Part shown: in pieces, positions 7,269-14,914 of the stretch
How the letters are laid out: every line of letters starts with the position of its first letter
Position numbering within the stretch: the stretch's first letter is position 1
Assembly: GCA_036557405.1 (NCBI GenBank)
Contig: DATBHO010000103.1
Span: forward strand, 1-42,537
Direction: 5' to 3'
Length of the DNA: 42,537 nt
Origin: TA-21 sp036557405
GTDB lineage: Archaea; Thermoproteota; Nitrososphaeria; Nitrososphaerales; Nitrososphaeraceae
The notes under the pieces: model-generated
What the model was told of the DNA's origin: nothing
Seen by the model: the letters and a program-made list of their open reading frames with translations, nothing else
Database searches by the model: none
Made by a program: the position numbers and the translations under genes

Positions 7269-7592
7269 ATGAATGAAAATGAAGATTTAGAAGAAAAGAA
7301 ATTGTTAGGTTCAGGTGGGTATGCTTTTGCAAAAATTACAGAAGATGAAGAAATCAGGGCAAATCTGGGAATTCCACAAATATTTTTGGCAAACATCGGA
7401 AGATTGAGTGAAGACAGATTTTTGAAATATTATTGTAATCTATGTGCAAAGGAGTTTGATGGTTCTCCGATTATAAAATATGAGATTCCCAATGAGCAAT
7501 TAGAACAAGGAGTCATACTTATAGAAAAAGGTGAATACAAATGCAAGAACTGTGATAATATTATAGCGTTGTATAGAAAGTTCAACAAATAG
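7269..7592 (+). CDS. Zinc-ribbon protein of unknown function
   Basis: The 107-aa product has an acidic N-terminus, then a zinc-ribbon-like pair of knuckles: CNLC (about residues 57-60) and CKNC (about residues 92-95), 31 residues apart. The segment between contains KYEIPNEQLEQGVILIEKGE. There is no signal peptide, so it is probably cytoplasmic and may contact nucleic acid or the transcription/translation machinery. The membrane-protein gene at 7619 starts 26 bases later on the same strand, suggesting one transcript. The specific family is not recognised. Confidence 0.6.
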   Translation: MNENEDLEEKKLLGSGGYAFAKITEDEEIRANLGIPQIFLANIGRLSEDRFLKYYCNLCAKEFDGSPIIKYEIPNEQLEQGVILIEKGEYKCKNCDNIIALYRKFNK

Positions 7593-7618
7593 CAACCATC
7601 ATAAAAATAGATTGTCTT

Positions 7619-8089
7619 TTGAGTAATGGTAGACTGATTTACGGTTACGACAATAAAATGTTAATAATAAATTTGTCGAATATATGGTTGAAAGAATTGG
7701 GAGGATGGGATGATGATTGGCAATTTAATCGCAAAGACAAGAAAACAAGGGATTGGATAAGGATAGCTCGTTATGCTATTTATTGTGGCTTTGCAATTGT
7801 GGCCATTGTGGTATTGTTAGTGTTTATTCCAAGAGCCGGGCTAACTGTAGAGATATTCGAAACAGGTGAAACTTTAAGCACCATAAGTATAAAGATAAAT
7901 AATAACAATCTGCAAGAAATTCATAATATAACACTAGTGTTCGATGATGATTATAAGAAAATGCAAGTTTTCAATTCTATAGCACCATTTAGTGCAATAT
8001 TCGTTACTCCAGATAAGGACAACCTAAATTTTAAAAAAATAATAGTAACAGCTGATAATGGAAAGTTACAGACTATAAAATATAGATAA
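7619..8089 (+). CDS. Single-pass membrane protein
   Basis: The 156-aa product has a basic cytoplasmic segment (RKDKKTRDWIRIARYA), one membrane helix at about residues 51-71 (YAIYCGFAIVAIVVLLVFIP) and an extracytoplasmic beta-rich domain of about 85 residues with alternating hydrophobics (TISIKINNNNLQEIHNITLV), compatible with an immunoglobulin-like fold. The listed start is TTG; an ATG at 7658 (MLIINLS) is an alternative. It probably shares a transcript with the zinc-ribbon gene upstream. Function unknown. Confidence 0.5.
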   Translation: MSNGRLIYGYDNKMLIINLSNIWLKELGGWDDDWQFNRKDKKTRDWIRIARYAIYCGFAIVAIVVLLVFIPRAGLTVEIFETGETLSTISIKINNNNLQEIHNITLVFDDDYKKMQVFNSIAPFSAIFVTPDKDNLNFKKIIVTADNGKLQTIKYR

Positions 8090-8154
8090 CGGATCTTCCA
8101 GCACTGAAGTAAGCCATGAACTATGGGCCGAGATTTAAGACTTGAAATAAATTT

Positions 8155-8514
8155 TCAGCGTTTGGTACTTGCTTCTCTTATTGCTTGGCCATATTCTAAG
8201 TTAGCCTTTTTTCTCATATAGGGAATGAGTCTGTAATGTATAGAATAGATACTTTTTTGTCTTACGAGTATACCCTTAACCAGTAGCGAGACGAAACCAC
8301 CTGCAACCTTTGACGACTGTATTCTCTTATTTCTACAAAACTTGTCTCTTTCAGAGTGATACTCTTTTAAAGTGAAATACGAACGGTTCACATCCAATAT
8401 TAATGGCCAAATGATATAGTCCCACACCATTCTCCTATTTTGTGTTGATGAGGCATGCTTGCCTTTATTACTTGTTTGTTGTTTTGGGACACTAGTATTC
8501 TGAAAGTTAGGCAT
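8155..8514 (-). CDS. Winged-helix-like protein
   Basis: The 119-aa product has a flexible Asn/Ser/Lys-rich N-terminus of about 28 residues, then a compact domain (MVWDYIIWPLILDVNRSYFT, and VAGGFVSLLVKGILVRQKSI) resembling a winged helix: helices, a likely recognition helix and a hairpin. The C-terminal segment is basic. Cytoplasmic DNA binding is plausible. It is convergent with the 7619-8089 gene and divergent from the YkgJ-like gene at 8575, whose promoter region it shares. Fold call is tentative. Confidence 0.45.
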   Translation of the reverse strand: MPNFQNTSVPKQQTSNKGKHASSTQNRRMVWDYIIWPLILDVNRSYFTLKEYHSERDKFCRNKRIQSSKVAGGFVSLLVKGILVRQKSIYSIHYRLIPYMRKKANLEYGQAIREASTKR

Positions 8515-8574
8515 ATCTCACGATTCAAATGAGAATTGTTCCCTAGGCACATTTAAACTTGGGTCCTGAGATAA

Positions 8575-9297
8575 TTGTATTTGGTTTTGAAAGAATTAAA
8601 AGTAAAAGAGTCCTTGGACAATTTGACCAATAAGTGGAAAATAGAACAGCCAGTATATGATCTTCATCTTGGAAAACGCGATGATGTTTCTGATTCTCAA
8701 ATAACTGTAAATGGTGTAATTTTTCATATCCCTTACCTGGCTAAAGATGAAACTTTCGTTCTTTGGAAATGCCTATGGCCAGACTGTCATAATTGTTGCG
8801 AGAAGCAGGGAAGATTACCACTTACTAAAGACGACATCTCATCAATTTCCAATAAATTGGGATATGCATCAGAATCTGAATTTATCAAAAAGGAAACCAC
8901 TATCTCTAGTTGGAATGAAACTTCGACTATGAATAATGTAATTACAAGTATTAGTATGATTTCACTAAAGAGGAAGGAAAATGAGACGGAAGATCAAGAT
9001 GGGCAGCCTTTATCCTGCAGGTTCTTGAATGATTGTGGAAGTTGCATACTGCATCCTGATAAACCAGGTGTTTGTTGGCTCTATCCGTTTTCTTCATGGA
9101 TGGAATCTAAAAATGGGACACCAGTTGTACATGCTTCATATCAATTAACCGGTGATTGCCCTGGCTTCTATACATATCAGACATCAGAACCAATGATGGA
9201 AATTCTACAAGAATATTCGAAGCGCATTTTTGAATATAATATGTCAATCTTAAGAACAATGAGAGGGAAATACGGATTCATAAACATAGTTCAATAA
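8575..9297 (+). CDS. YkgJ-like (UPF0153) metal-binding cysteine cluster protein
   Basis: The 240-aa product has the hallmark cysteines of the YkgJ-like zinc/iron-chelating family. The first cluster is C66, C71, C74 and C75 (CLWPDCHNCC). The second is C148, C154, C157 and C167 (CRFLNDCGSC, then HPDKPGVCWLYPF). The 'R-P-x-x-C-x-x-x-P' region of the family is seen as KPGVCWLYPF. These cysteines probably bind Zn or an iron centre; the biochemical activity of the family is not established. The start at TTG 8575 is the longest; other TTG codons follow. The N-terminal 45 residues are extra and not family-typical. Confidence 0.75.
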   Translation: MYLVLKELKVKESLDNLTNKWKIEQPVYDLHLGKRDDVSDSQITVNGVIFHIPYLAKDETFVLWKCLWPDCHNCCEKQGRLPLTKDDISSISNKLGYASESEFIKKETTISSWNETSTMNNVITSISMISLKRKENETEDQDGQPLSCRFLNDCGSCILHPDKPGVCWLYPFSSWMESKNGTPVVHASYQLTGDCPGFYTYQTSEPMMEILQEYSKRIFEYNMSILRTMRGKYGFINIVQ

Positions 9298-9577
9298 TCC
9301 TGTCAAGTGTTGATTTGAAAAGTTCGTTATCTTTGACCTTTGCAAATAAGGCCTGAAATGCAACTTCTGTTGCACGGAAATGGATCAGATTTCGATAAAG
9401 GTAAACTATGTTCTTTCAGCGTAGGAGATAACTTATTTTTTTAATTGGTTTCAAGACATTAACCTCATGTCTAAAAATGAAGTTGCCGCATGTGCTGTCT
9501 CCATGTCGAATGCGAATAGTCATTTTGTGTATCTAGAAACATTTTTATTTAAAAAATAGGGTCTTGACAATAGTTCA
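9298..9577. other. Leader region of the ribosomal protein operon
   Basis: A TATA-like AT-rich box (TTTTTATTTAAAAAA, 9543-9556) sits 21-35 bases before the ATG of rpl32e, which would give a very short or leaderless transcript, common in archaea. A 30-codon ATG frame at 9467-9559 (MSKNEVAACAVSMSNANSHF) overlaps this box and is weak as a gene. Nothing else is recognised. Confidence 0.45.
9543..9556 (+). promoter_or_regulatory. Probable TATA box of rpl32e-rpl19e
   Basis: The sequence TTTTTATTTAAAAA, preceded by AAACA, has the composition of an archaeal TATA/BRE element. A start about 25 bases downstream would fall within a few bases of the ATG at 9578. Confidence 0.4.
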
Positions 9578-10084
9578 ATGGTTATTAATAAGGAACTCCT
9601 GCAACTTAGGAAAAAGATAGCAGATAAAAGACCAGATTTTGTGAGACAAGAGAGCTGGCGGTATAAAAAACTTGCCACTAATTGGAGAAAACCTAAGGGA
9701 AAAGACAATAAGATGAGGAAACAGGTATCAGGTGTTCCGCAATTAGTTAAAGTTGGTTATAAGGGACCTAAAAAAGCTAGAGGCTTACATCCGTCAGGTT
9801 ATAATGATATTTTGGTTTTTAATACAAAGGATTTGATAAAGATTGATCCCAAGATAGATGCTGCTAGAATAGCTCATGGAGTTGGCACCAAAAAGAGAAT
9901 AGATATAGTTACAGAAGCTTTAAAGCTAAAAATCAAGATCCTTAATCCCGGTAAGATTGAAGTAGAAAAGTCGCCTGAAAAAGTAGAACCAAAACCCAAA
10001 AAAGAAGCTGAACCAAAGGTAGAACCAAAACCCAAAAAAGAAGCAAAAGAAAATAGTCGGGGAAAAAAAGGGGTTAAATCATAA
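9578..10084 (+). CDS. rpl32e: 50S ribosomal protein L32e
   Basis: The 168-aa product carries the L32e domain at about residues 15-125. Signature stretches include FVRQESWRYKKLATNWRKPK and HPSGYNDILVFNTKDL. L32e is a large-subunit protein of archaea and eukaryotes. The C-terminal 40 residues form a Lys/Glu/Pro-rich tail with a duplicated VEPKPKKEA unit, probably disordered and exposed. Its stop codon overlaps the ATG of rpl19e by one base (TAATG), so translation of the two is likely coupled. A TATA-like box lies just upstream. Identification is secure. Confidence 0.95.
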   Translation: MVINKELLQLRKKIADKRPDFVRQESWRYKKLATNWRKPKGKDNKMRKQVSGVPQLVKVGYKGPKKARGLHPSGYNDILVFNTKDLIKIDPKIDAARIAHGVGTKKRIDIVTEALKLKIKILNPGKIEVEKSPEKVEPKPKKEAEPKVEPKPKKEAKENSRGKKGVKS

Positions 10085-10533
10085 TGGTTGTAAATTTAAG
10101 AAAAAAAAGAGAACTGATCTCAAGGGTACTGGGCGTAGGAGTAAATAGAATACGTTTTGAACCAGATAAGCTTGATGATATTGCTGATGCTATAACAAGA
10201 GAGGATATGCGTTCCTTGATTAAGAATGGTACCATATGGACGGTAAAGGTAAGAGGGATATCTAGGTCAAGAGCAGAAAAGAAACTAAAGACGAGAAGAA
10301 AACATGGTACTTCCGCGGGATCAAAGAAAGGAAAGAAAACTGCCAGAGTAGGGAAGAAAGAAGTTTATGTAAAGCGCACAAGAGCCATGAGACGTCATTT
10401 AAAAATATTAAAAGCCAGAAATGAAATAAATAGAGATACTTTTTGGGATTTGTATAAAAAAATTAACGGTGGTAACGTCAGGTCTCTATCACACCTCAGA
10501 GAACTTGCCAAACAAGCAAAGGTGCACAAGTAA
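10084..10533 (+). CDS. rpl19e: 50S ribosomal protein L19e
   Basis: The 149-aa product has the L19e pattern throughout: an N-terminal VVNLRKKRELISRVLGVGVN, the basic central stretch (SRAEKKLKTRRKHGTSAGSK) and the C-terminal MRRHLKILKARNEINRDTFW. The length is normal for the archaeal family. L19e sits near the exit-tunnel side of the large subunit and makes an inter-subunit bridge. It overlaps rpl32e by one base. Order L32e-L19e matches the large archaeal ribosomal operon, but the other members (L5, S8, L6, L18, S5, L30) do not flank it here, so this is a detached pair. Confidence 0.95.
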   Translation: MVVNLRKKRELISRVLGVGVNRIRFEPDKLDDIADAITREDMRSLIKNGTIWTVKVRGISRSRAEKKLKTRRKHGTSAGSKKGKKTARVGKKEVYVKRTRAMRRHLKILKARNEINRDTFWDLYKKINGGNVRSLSHLRELAKQAKVHK

Positions 10534-10544
10534 TTAGTTTAACT

Positions 10545-10883
10545 CTAAACTCTATATTTTTCAAAATCTTTTATGAAATCATTAACTATAGGAATACCTT
10601 CATCAAGTAACAGCGAGATTTTTCGTTCCTTTCCGTACATATAGCCTCCAATATGTCCGTCTGAACAGACAACCCTATGACAAGGCACTATGATTGGACG
10701 TGGATTCTTGTTTAAAATTTTTCCAATTCCACGTGCAGCATGAGGATAACCTAACGATGATGCCAATTGTCCATAAGTTGCGACTTTTCCGAGAGGTATA
10801 TTGGAAACAAAATTGTAGACTTGCTGGCTATCAATATGACCTGTACTTGTTTTCCTGCGATTTTTACTATTAATGCAAGCCAT
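10545..10883 (-). CDS. ogt: Methylated-DNA-[protein]-cysteine S-methyltransferase family
   Basis: The 112-aa product is essentially the C-terminal DNA-binding/active-site domain of the O6-alkylguanine-DNA alkyltransferase family. The active-site motif PCHRV is intact with nucleophile C68. A helix-turn-helix region (VATYGQLASSLGYPHAARGI) and the Asn-hinge-like GKILNKNPRP precede it. The usual N-terminal domain of Ogt/AGT is missing, so the protein resembles short MGMT-domain proteins. With the Cys present it should be able to accept alkyl groups; without it the protein would be an alkyltransferase-like (ATL) sensor. It converges with rpl19e, ending 11 bases away. Confidence 0.85.
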   Translation of the reverse strand: MACINSKNRRKTSTGHIDSQQVYNFVSNIPLGKVATYGQLASSLGYPHAARGIGKILNKNPRPIIVPCHRVVCSDGHIGGYMYGKERKISLLLDEGIPIVNDFIKDFEKYRV

Positions 10884-10935
10884 AATTTAGTGACGTTACA
10901 CAATAATAAATAACTATGGCCATATTTTCATAGCT

Positions 10936-11757
10936 TTAAATTCTTATAACTTCAATTCCAACTTGGTCGAGTACAGATAATATTCGAGATTTCTCTTTTC
11001 CCAATCCCTTAGAATCTACCACTGCAAAATTTACCTTTTCAATGTTTCGAGATATCATTTGTTCTACTAAAAAATTGTCCAAATATGGCAAATCATGTTT
11101 TGTGGCAATTGCTCCTAATCCAATCTCTGATTGGAGTAACATCTTATTAAATTTTGTAGGATAGTGATTGCCTCCTAGTGCTATGGCCACCTTTTCACAA
11201 AACTCATATTTACTTGCAATTACTTTAAATAATGATTTGCACACCGCACTTGCTGCATTTTCATCATTCCATTGTTTTTCAGTCGATCCTATTTCAATAA
11301 ACAGAATTGGTTTCTTTAGCGATGTCGGACCATGATGTGTAGATTCTATAATAATATCATAGTTGGGAAGTCGATCCTTTTGATTGTTTAATTCGATAAG
11401 GTATTGCTTTTGAAGCCATGGATAACATATTCCTAATTCCCTTTCTTTGCCGCCAAAATTATTTTTGCCATAATTTCCTGTGGAATGGCATGTTAATGCT
11501 GGTATATTGGCTTCAGATCTGTGTTGAGACAGGAAAATAAAACATGATGCACTAGGATACTTTTCATCGAGATTATCCAGGTGGAGCAAATTATTTTCGG
11601 AAATATGCAAAACAATGTTTGGATAATCATTTGAATAAAAAGTAAGATTTGCATCATTCATGAATCCAAATTTTTCAATCAGACATCGTGAGATAGTTTT
11701 ACTAGCCAGATCTCTGTTTGAACAAACTAGAGTATAATTGGCCGACGCCAACTCCAA
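10936..11757 (-). CDS. dtdA: D-aminoacyl-tRNA deacylase, archaeal DTD2 type
   Basis: The 273-aa product matches the archaeal/plant DtdA (GEK1, DTD2) family in length and motifs. Landmarks are ALTCHSTGNYGKNNFGGKER, IIESTHHGPTSLKKP, FIEIGSTEKQW and ALGGNHYPTKFN. The enzyme hydrolyses D-aminoacyl-tRNAs, keeping D-amino acids out of protein; family members are also reported to clear aldehyde-modified D-aminoacyl-tRNA. The start is TTG at 11757. It lies downstream of leuS on the same strand with a 178-base gap, so it may have its own promoter. The association with synthetase genes fits its quality-control role. Confidence 0.93.
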   Translation of the reverse strand: MELASANYTLVCSNRDLASKTISRCLIEKFGFMNDANLTFYSNDYPNIVLHISENNLLHLDNLDEKYPSASCFIFLSQHRSEANIPALTCHSTGNYGKNNFGGKERELGICYPWLQKQYLIELNNQKDRLPNYDIIIESTHHGPTSLKKPILFIEIGSTEKQWNDENAASAVCKSLFKVIASKYEFCEKVAIALGGNHYPTKFNKMLLQSEIGLGAIATKHDLPYLDNFLVEQMISRNIEKVNFAVVDSKGLGKEKSRILSVLDQVGIEVIRI

Positions 11758-11935
11758 ATATCTGAGATGATTCTAAATTTAATGTTATATGCATTCAATA
11801 AATAATTTACAAGCTACTGTTAATTGAAGTTTTGATAAAAGAAGTGTTGGCGATGGGTGCCACAGGTAGTACTAGTAGCACGAATTCTTATGGTACCAAT
11901 CCGTGCAGTAAATTTACATGTAATTGATCCAAAGT

Positions 11936-14914
11936 TTATTCAATATATATAGCTGGTTTAAAGGGTCTCGCAAATTTTGACTTTTGCTTCGGATCGTATT
12001 TGTCACTGCTGTCTTCAGTAAAGATATTTAATTCGAGCTGCTCATTTCCAATTTCATTTATTAGTAAAGATCTGGCGTCTTGTAGTGGTATCAATTCATT
12101 AAAAGAATCGATTTTCGTTCTTCTGCGTCTAACCTCTAGTGATTCTGACAATATATCATCTATCATTTTCTTTACCAACTCAGGGTTTTGCTTTACAAAA
12201 TCTTTGATTTCGGTATCATTTACAAACTCTTTCATTAGTACTCCAAAGTTAGCAGTAGAGTGACTCTGTATTCTGTTTAACAATTTTTTATATAATATAT
12301 ACTTCATGGCTGAAGACGTATAAATCACAATCTTTTTTGGAATCATTTTAGTAACCTTTGTTATTTTATGTATATCAATTATCGTATCTTGAATGAGTTT
12401 CTCATTGTCTTCTGTTTTCAGTGTAATCTTTGAGTCGTCAGCTTCGGGCCATCGCGCTAAACTGATAAAGGAATGATTGCCCATTATTTCCCAGACTTCC
12501 TCACAGAAAAAAGGAGCAAATGGTGATAATAATTTTATCCTTGTTTCGAAGAATTGCTTAAGGTAAATATTAGATATTGATTTGTTCTTTGCAAGTTTCC
12601 TTTTTTGATACCACTGGAGATCATTATCCATTAAGTATAATATATTGTGTAATGCTTCTCTGATTCTTAATTTCTCAACTGCAGAAGTTGCTTCTGAAAT
12701 AATGTGTTGTATTCTGCTTGAAATCCAGAGGTCTTCCAATTCATCTTTTTCTGTCCTACTTTGAATTAAATTAAAAATGTCCTTGTGTACAGTTATACTT
12801 CGATAAATTTCAAACAATTTGGATCTAATCCCCTTTACTAGATCAAAGGAAAAGTCCGAATCTTGTAGTATCTCTGCTGATGCCAACATTGTAAGACGGA
12901 TTGAATCAGCACCGTAGTCCTCTATTGCATGACGTAAAGGAATGATATTTCCAAGTGATTTAGACATTTTCTTGCCCTCCATCAGTACCGAGCCATTGAC
13001 GACAATTTGCCTAGGCCACTTATCTTTAGTAAAAATTGCTGCATGATTAAATATAAAAAAAGCTAGGTGATTTGGTACCAAGTCCCTTCCCGAATGCCTC
13101 GAATCTACTGGATAATAATACAAAAAATCATTTCTGATTTTTTCCAATAATTGTACAGAAATTTTTGATTCTTTAGCAACTAAATGACTATCATTCTTCC
13201 CTAAAAGAACATAGTCAAAAAAACTATCACCCAAATCATCTGCTGATACCTTATCTTCGCTGTTTTGAGGATCGCTATTATTACGAATATAGTTTGAAAG
13301 CAGGTAATAAGCCATATAGATAACCGAATCTGCAAGGCTTTCAATTATCCACTCATCATCCCAGGGAAGTTTTGTACCTAGACCACTTTTTCTTGCACAT
13401 GCCCTTTCTTTCAACCAATCAATAACGTTTGTAAATTCCTGTCTTATTTCTTCAGGTAGAATTTCCATATTATCGATTAGTTCATATGCCAATTTTTTCC
13501 AATTTTCATCACCATAATTGATAAACCACTGGTTTGTTAGTAACTTAACTACACAAGGAGTACCGCATCTACAAATTACCTCAGTTTTTAATTCATACAT
13601 GTTGGTTCCAATTCCCTTATTGATTATTTCTTCCCTCATTGTATCCCTCGCTTTCGAAACACTCAGACTTCCGATAACTTCTACTTCAGGCAAAATAATA
13701 CCGTTATGAAATTCGTCGGAGTACAGCTCGTTGGTTGCTTCTCCAAGCTTCGGATCGTTTTGATCCCTTATTGAATAACTATTCACTATAGATTCTGCGG
13801 GAGAAGAGTCATTTGAGGAGAACGTATCAGAATGTATTACCCTTATGGGAACAATGTCAACAGCCACGTTATATTTTCCCAATTTCTCAGCATCCTTTCT
13901 TAAATCAACGAGAGCTTGGTAATCGTAAGGTGAATGCGCCGGAACCGACATGACAATTCCAGTCCCATTATTGGGATCGACAAAACATGCAGGAAATATA
14001 GGCAAGTATTCTTTCCTTAATTGATCAAACACATATTTTCCTATCAACTTAGAGCCATGCATTTCTGAAATTATTGACACGTTTAAGTTTAAAAATTCTA
14101 GCTTTTTTGCCGCATCTTTAGTTATAATCCATTTCTCATCGTTTACAAGTGCAATTACGTAGTTAATATGAGGATTTATCCATAAGTTAGTGACCCCAAA
14201 GATAGTCTCTGGTCTTAATGTCGCAGTTGGGATAACATATTGTTCTTCAAATTTGAATTTCACGAGCACATATTCAATTAGTTCTGGTTCGATATCACCT
14301 ATTGTATCATGCTGACTGACTGGATTTTGATCCTGGGGACACCATCCAACTGGGTGAGATCCCTGTGCTATTAATCCTTTCTTCCTTAGGGTTCTAAATT
14401 GCCATGAAATAAATTTTGAATAGGCCTTATCTATGGTCGTAAATTCTCTCCTCCAGTCAATAGAATATCCCATTTCCTTCATTCCTTGTTTGATTTCTTC
14501 ATGGAAAAATCTGGCAATTTTTTTAGGTTCTTGGAAACTTGATATTATCTTTTCAGGTATTTTGTATATTTGCTGAAAAGTTTCTATTAGTTCCTTATCG
14601 TTAGACTTGATTCTTTGTGACATTGACACAATAGGTGTTCCAGTGTAGTGGAAACCCATTGGAAATAATACATTATAACCCTTCATTCGTTTGTATCTTG
14701 CATGTGCATCAGCCAGTGTATATGTTCTTCCATGGCCAACGTGTTGTGGAGAATTTGGATAAGGATACGCTACTGTGAGAAAAAATTTTTTCTTAAGTGA
14801 CTGGGTTTCAGATTCAAATATTCTATTTTCAGACCACTTTTTTCTCCACTTTTGTTCAATTGTTGTCCAACTGAGTTCTGCGTTTGGGCTTTTTTCAACT
14901 GAATTTTCAGTCAT
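11936..14914 (-). CDS. leuS: Leucyl-tRNA synthetase, archaeal type
   Basis: This class I synthetase charges tRNALeu. The HIGH-like motif reads HVGH at about residue 60, within VAYPYPNSPQHVGHGRTYTL. The KMSKS loop (EGKKMSKSLGN) is near residue 650. The large CP1 editing insertion lies between, including TLRPETIFGVTNLW with the conserved Thr-rich editing region. The length (992-995 aa) is normal for archaeal LeuRS. I prefer ATG at 14914; a GTG at 14923 adds three residues. This ATG lies inside the last codons of alaS, whose TGA stop is at 14909-14907, so the two genes overlap by 8 bases and are surely co-transcribed. Confidence 0.96.
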   Translation of the reverse strand: MTENSVEKSPNAELSWTTIEQKWRKKWSENRIFESETQSLKKKFFLTVAYPYPNSPQHVGHGRTYTLADAHARYKRMKGYNVLFPMGFHYTGTPIVSMSQRIKSNDKELIETFQQIYKIPEKIISSFQEPKKIARFFHEEIKQGMKEMGYSIDWRREFTTIDKAYSKFISWQFRTLRKKGLIAQGSHPVGWCPQDQNPVSQHDTIGDIEPELIEYVLVKFKFEEQYVIPTATLRPETIFGVTNLWINPHINYVIALVNDEKWIITKDAAKKLEFLNLNVSIISEMHGSKLIGKYVFDQLRKEYLPIFPACFVDPNNGTGIVMSVPAHSPYDYQALVDLRKDAEKLGKYNVAVDIVPIRVIHSDTFSSNDSSPAESIVNSYSIRDQNDPKLGEATNELYSDEFHNGIILPEVEVIGSLSVSKARDTMREEIINKGIGTNMYELKTEVICRCGTPCVVKLLTNQWFINYGDENWKKLAYELIDNMEILPEEIRQEFTNVIDWLKERACARKSGLGTKLPWDDEWIIESLADSVIYMAYYLLSNYIRNNSDPQNSEDKVSADDLGDSFFDYVLLGKNDSHLVAKESKISVQLLEKIRNDFLYYYPVDSRHSGRDLVPNHLAFFIFNHAAIFTKDKWPRQIVVNGSVLMEGKKMSKSLGNIIPLRHAIEDYGADSIRLTMLASAEILQDSDFSFDLVKGIRSKLFEIYRSITVHKDIFNLIQSRTEKDELEDLWISSRIQHIISEATSAVEKLRIREALHNILYLMDNDLQWYQKRKLAKNKSISNIYLKQFFETRIKLLSPFAPFFCEEVWEIMGNHSFISLARWPEADDSKITLKTEDNEKLIQDTIIDIHKITKVTKMIPKKIVIYTSSAMKYILYKKLLNRIQSHSTANFGVLMKEFVNDTEIKDFVKQNPELVKKMIDDILSESLEVRRRRTKIDSFNELIPLQDARSLLINEIGNEQLELNIFTEDSSDKYDPKQKSKFARPFKPAIYIE

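Noticed and set aside
9467..9559. 30-codon ATG frame before rpl32e
   Set aside because: It overlaps the probable TATA box and has no motif; more likely leader DNA.
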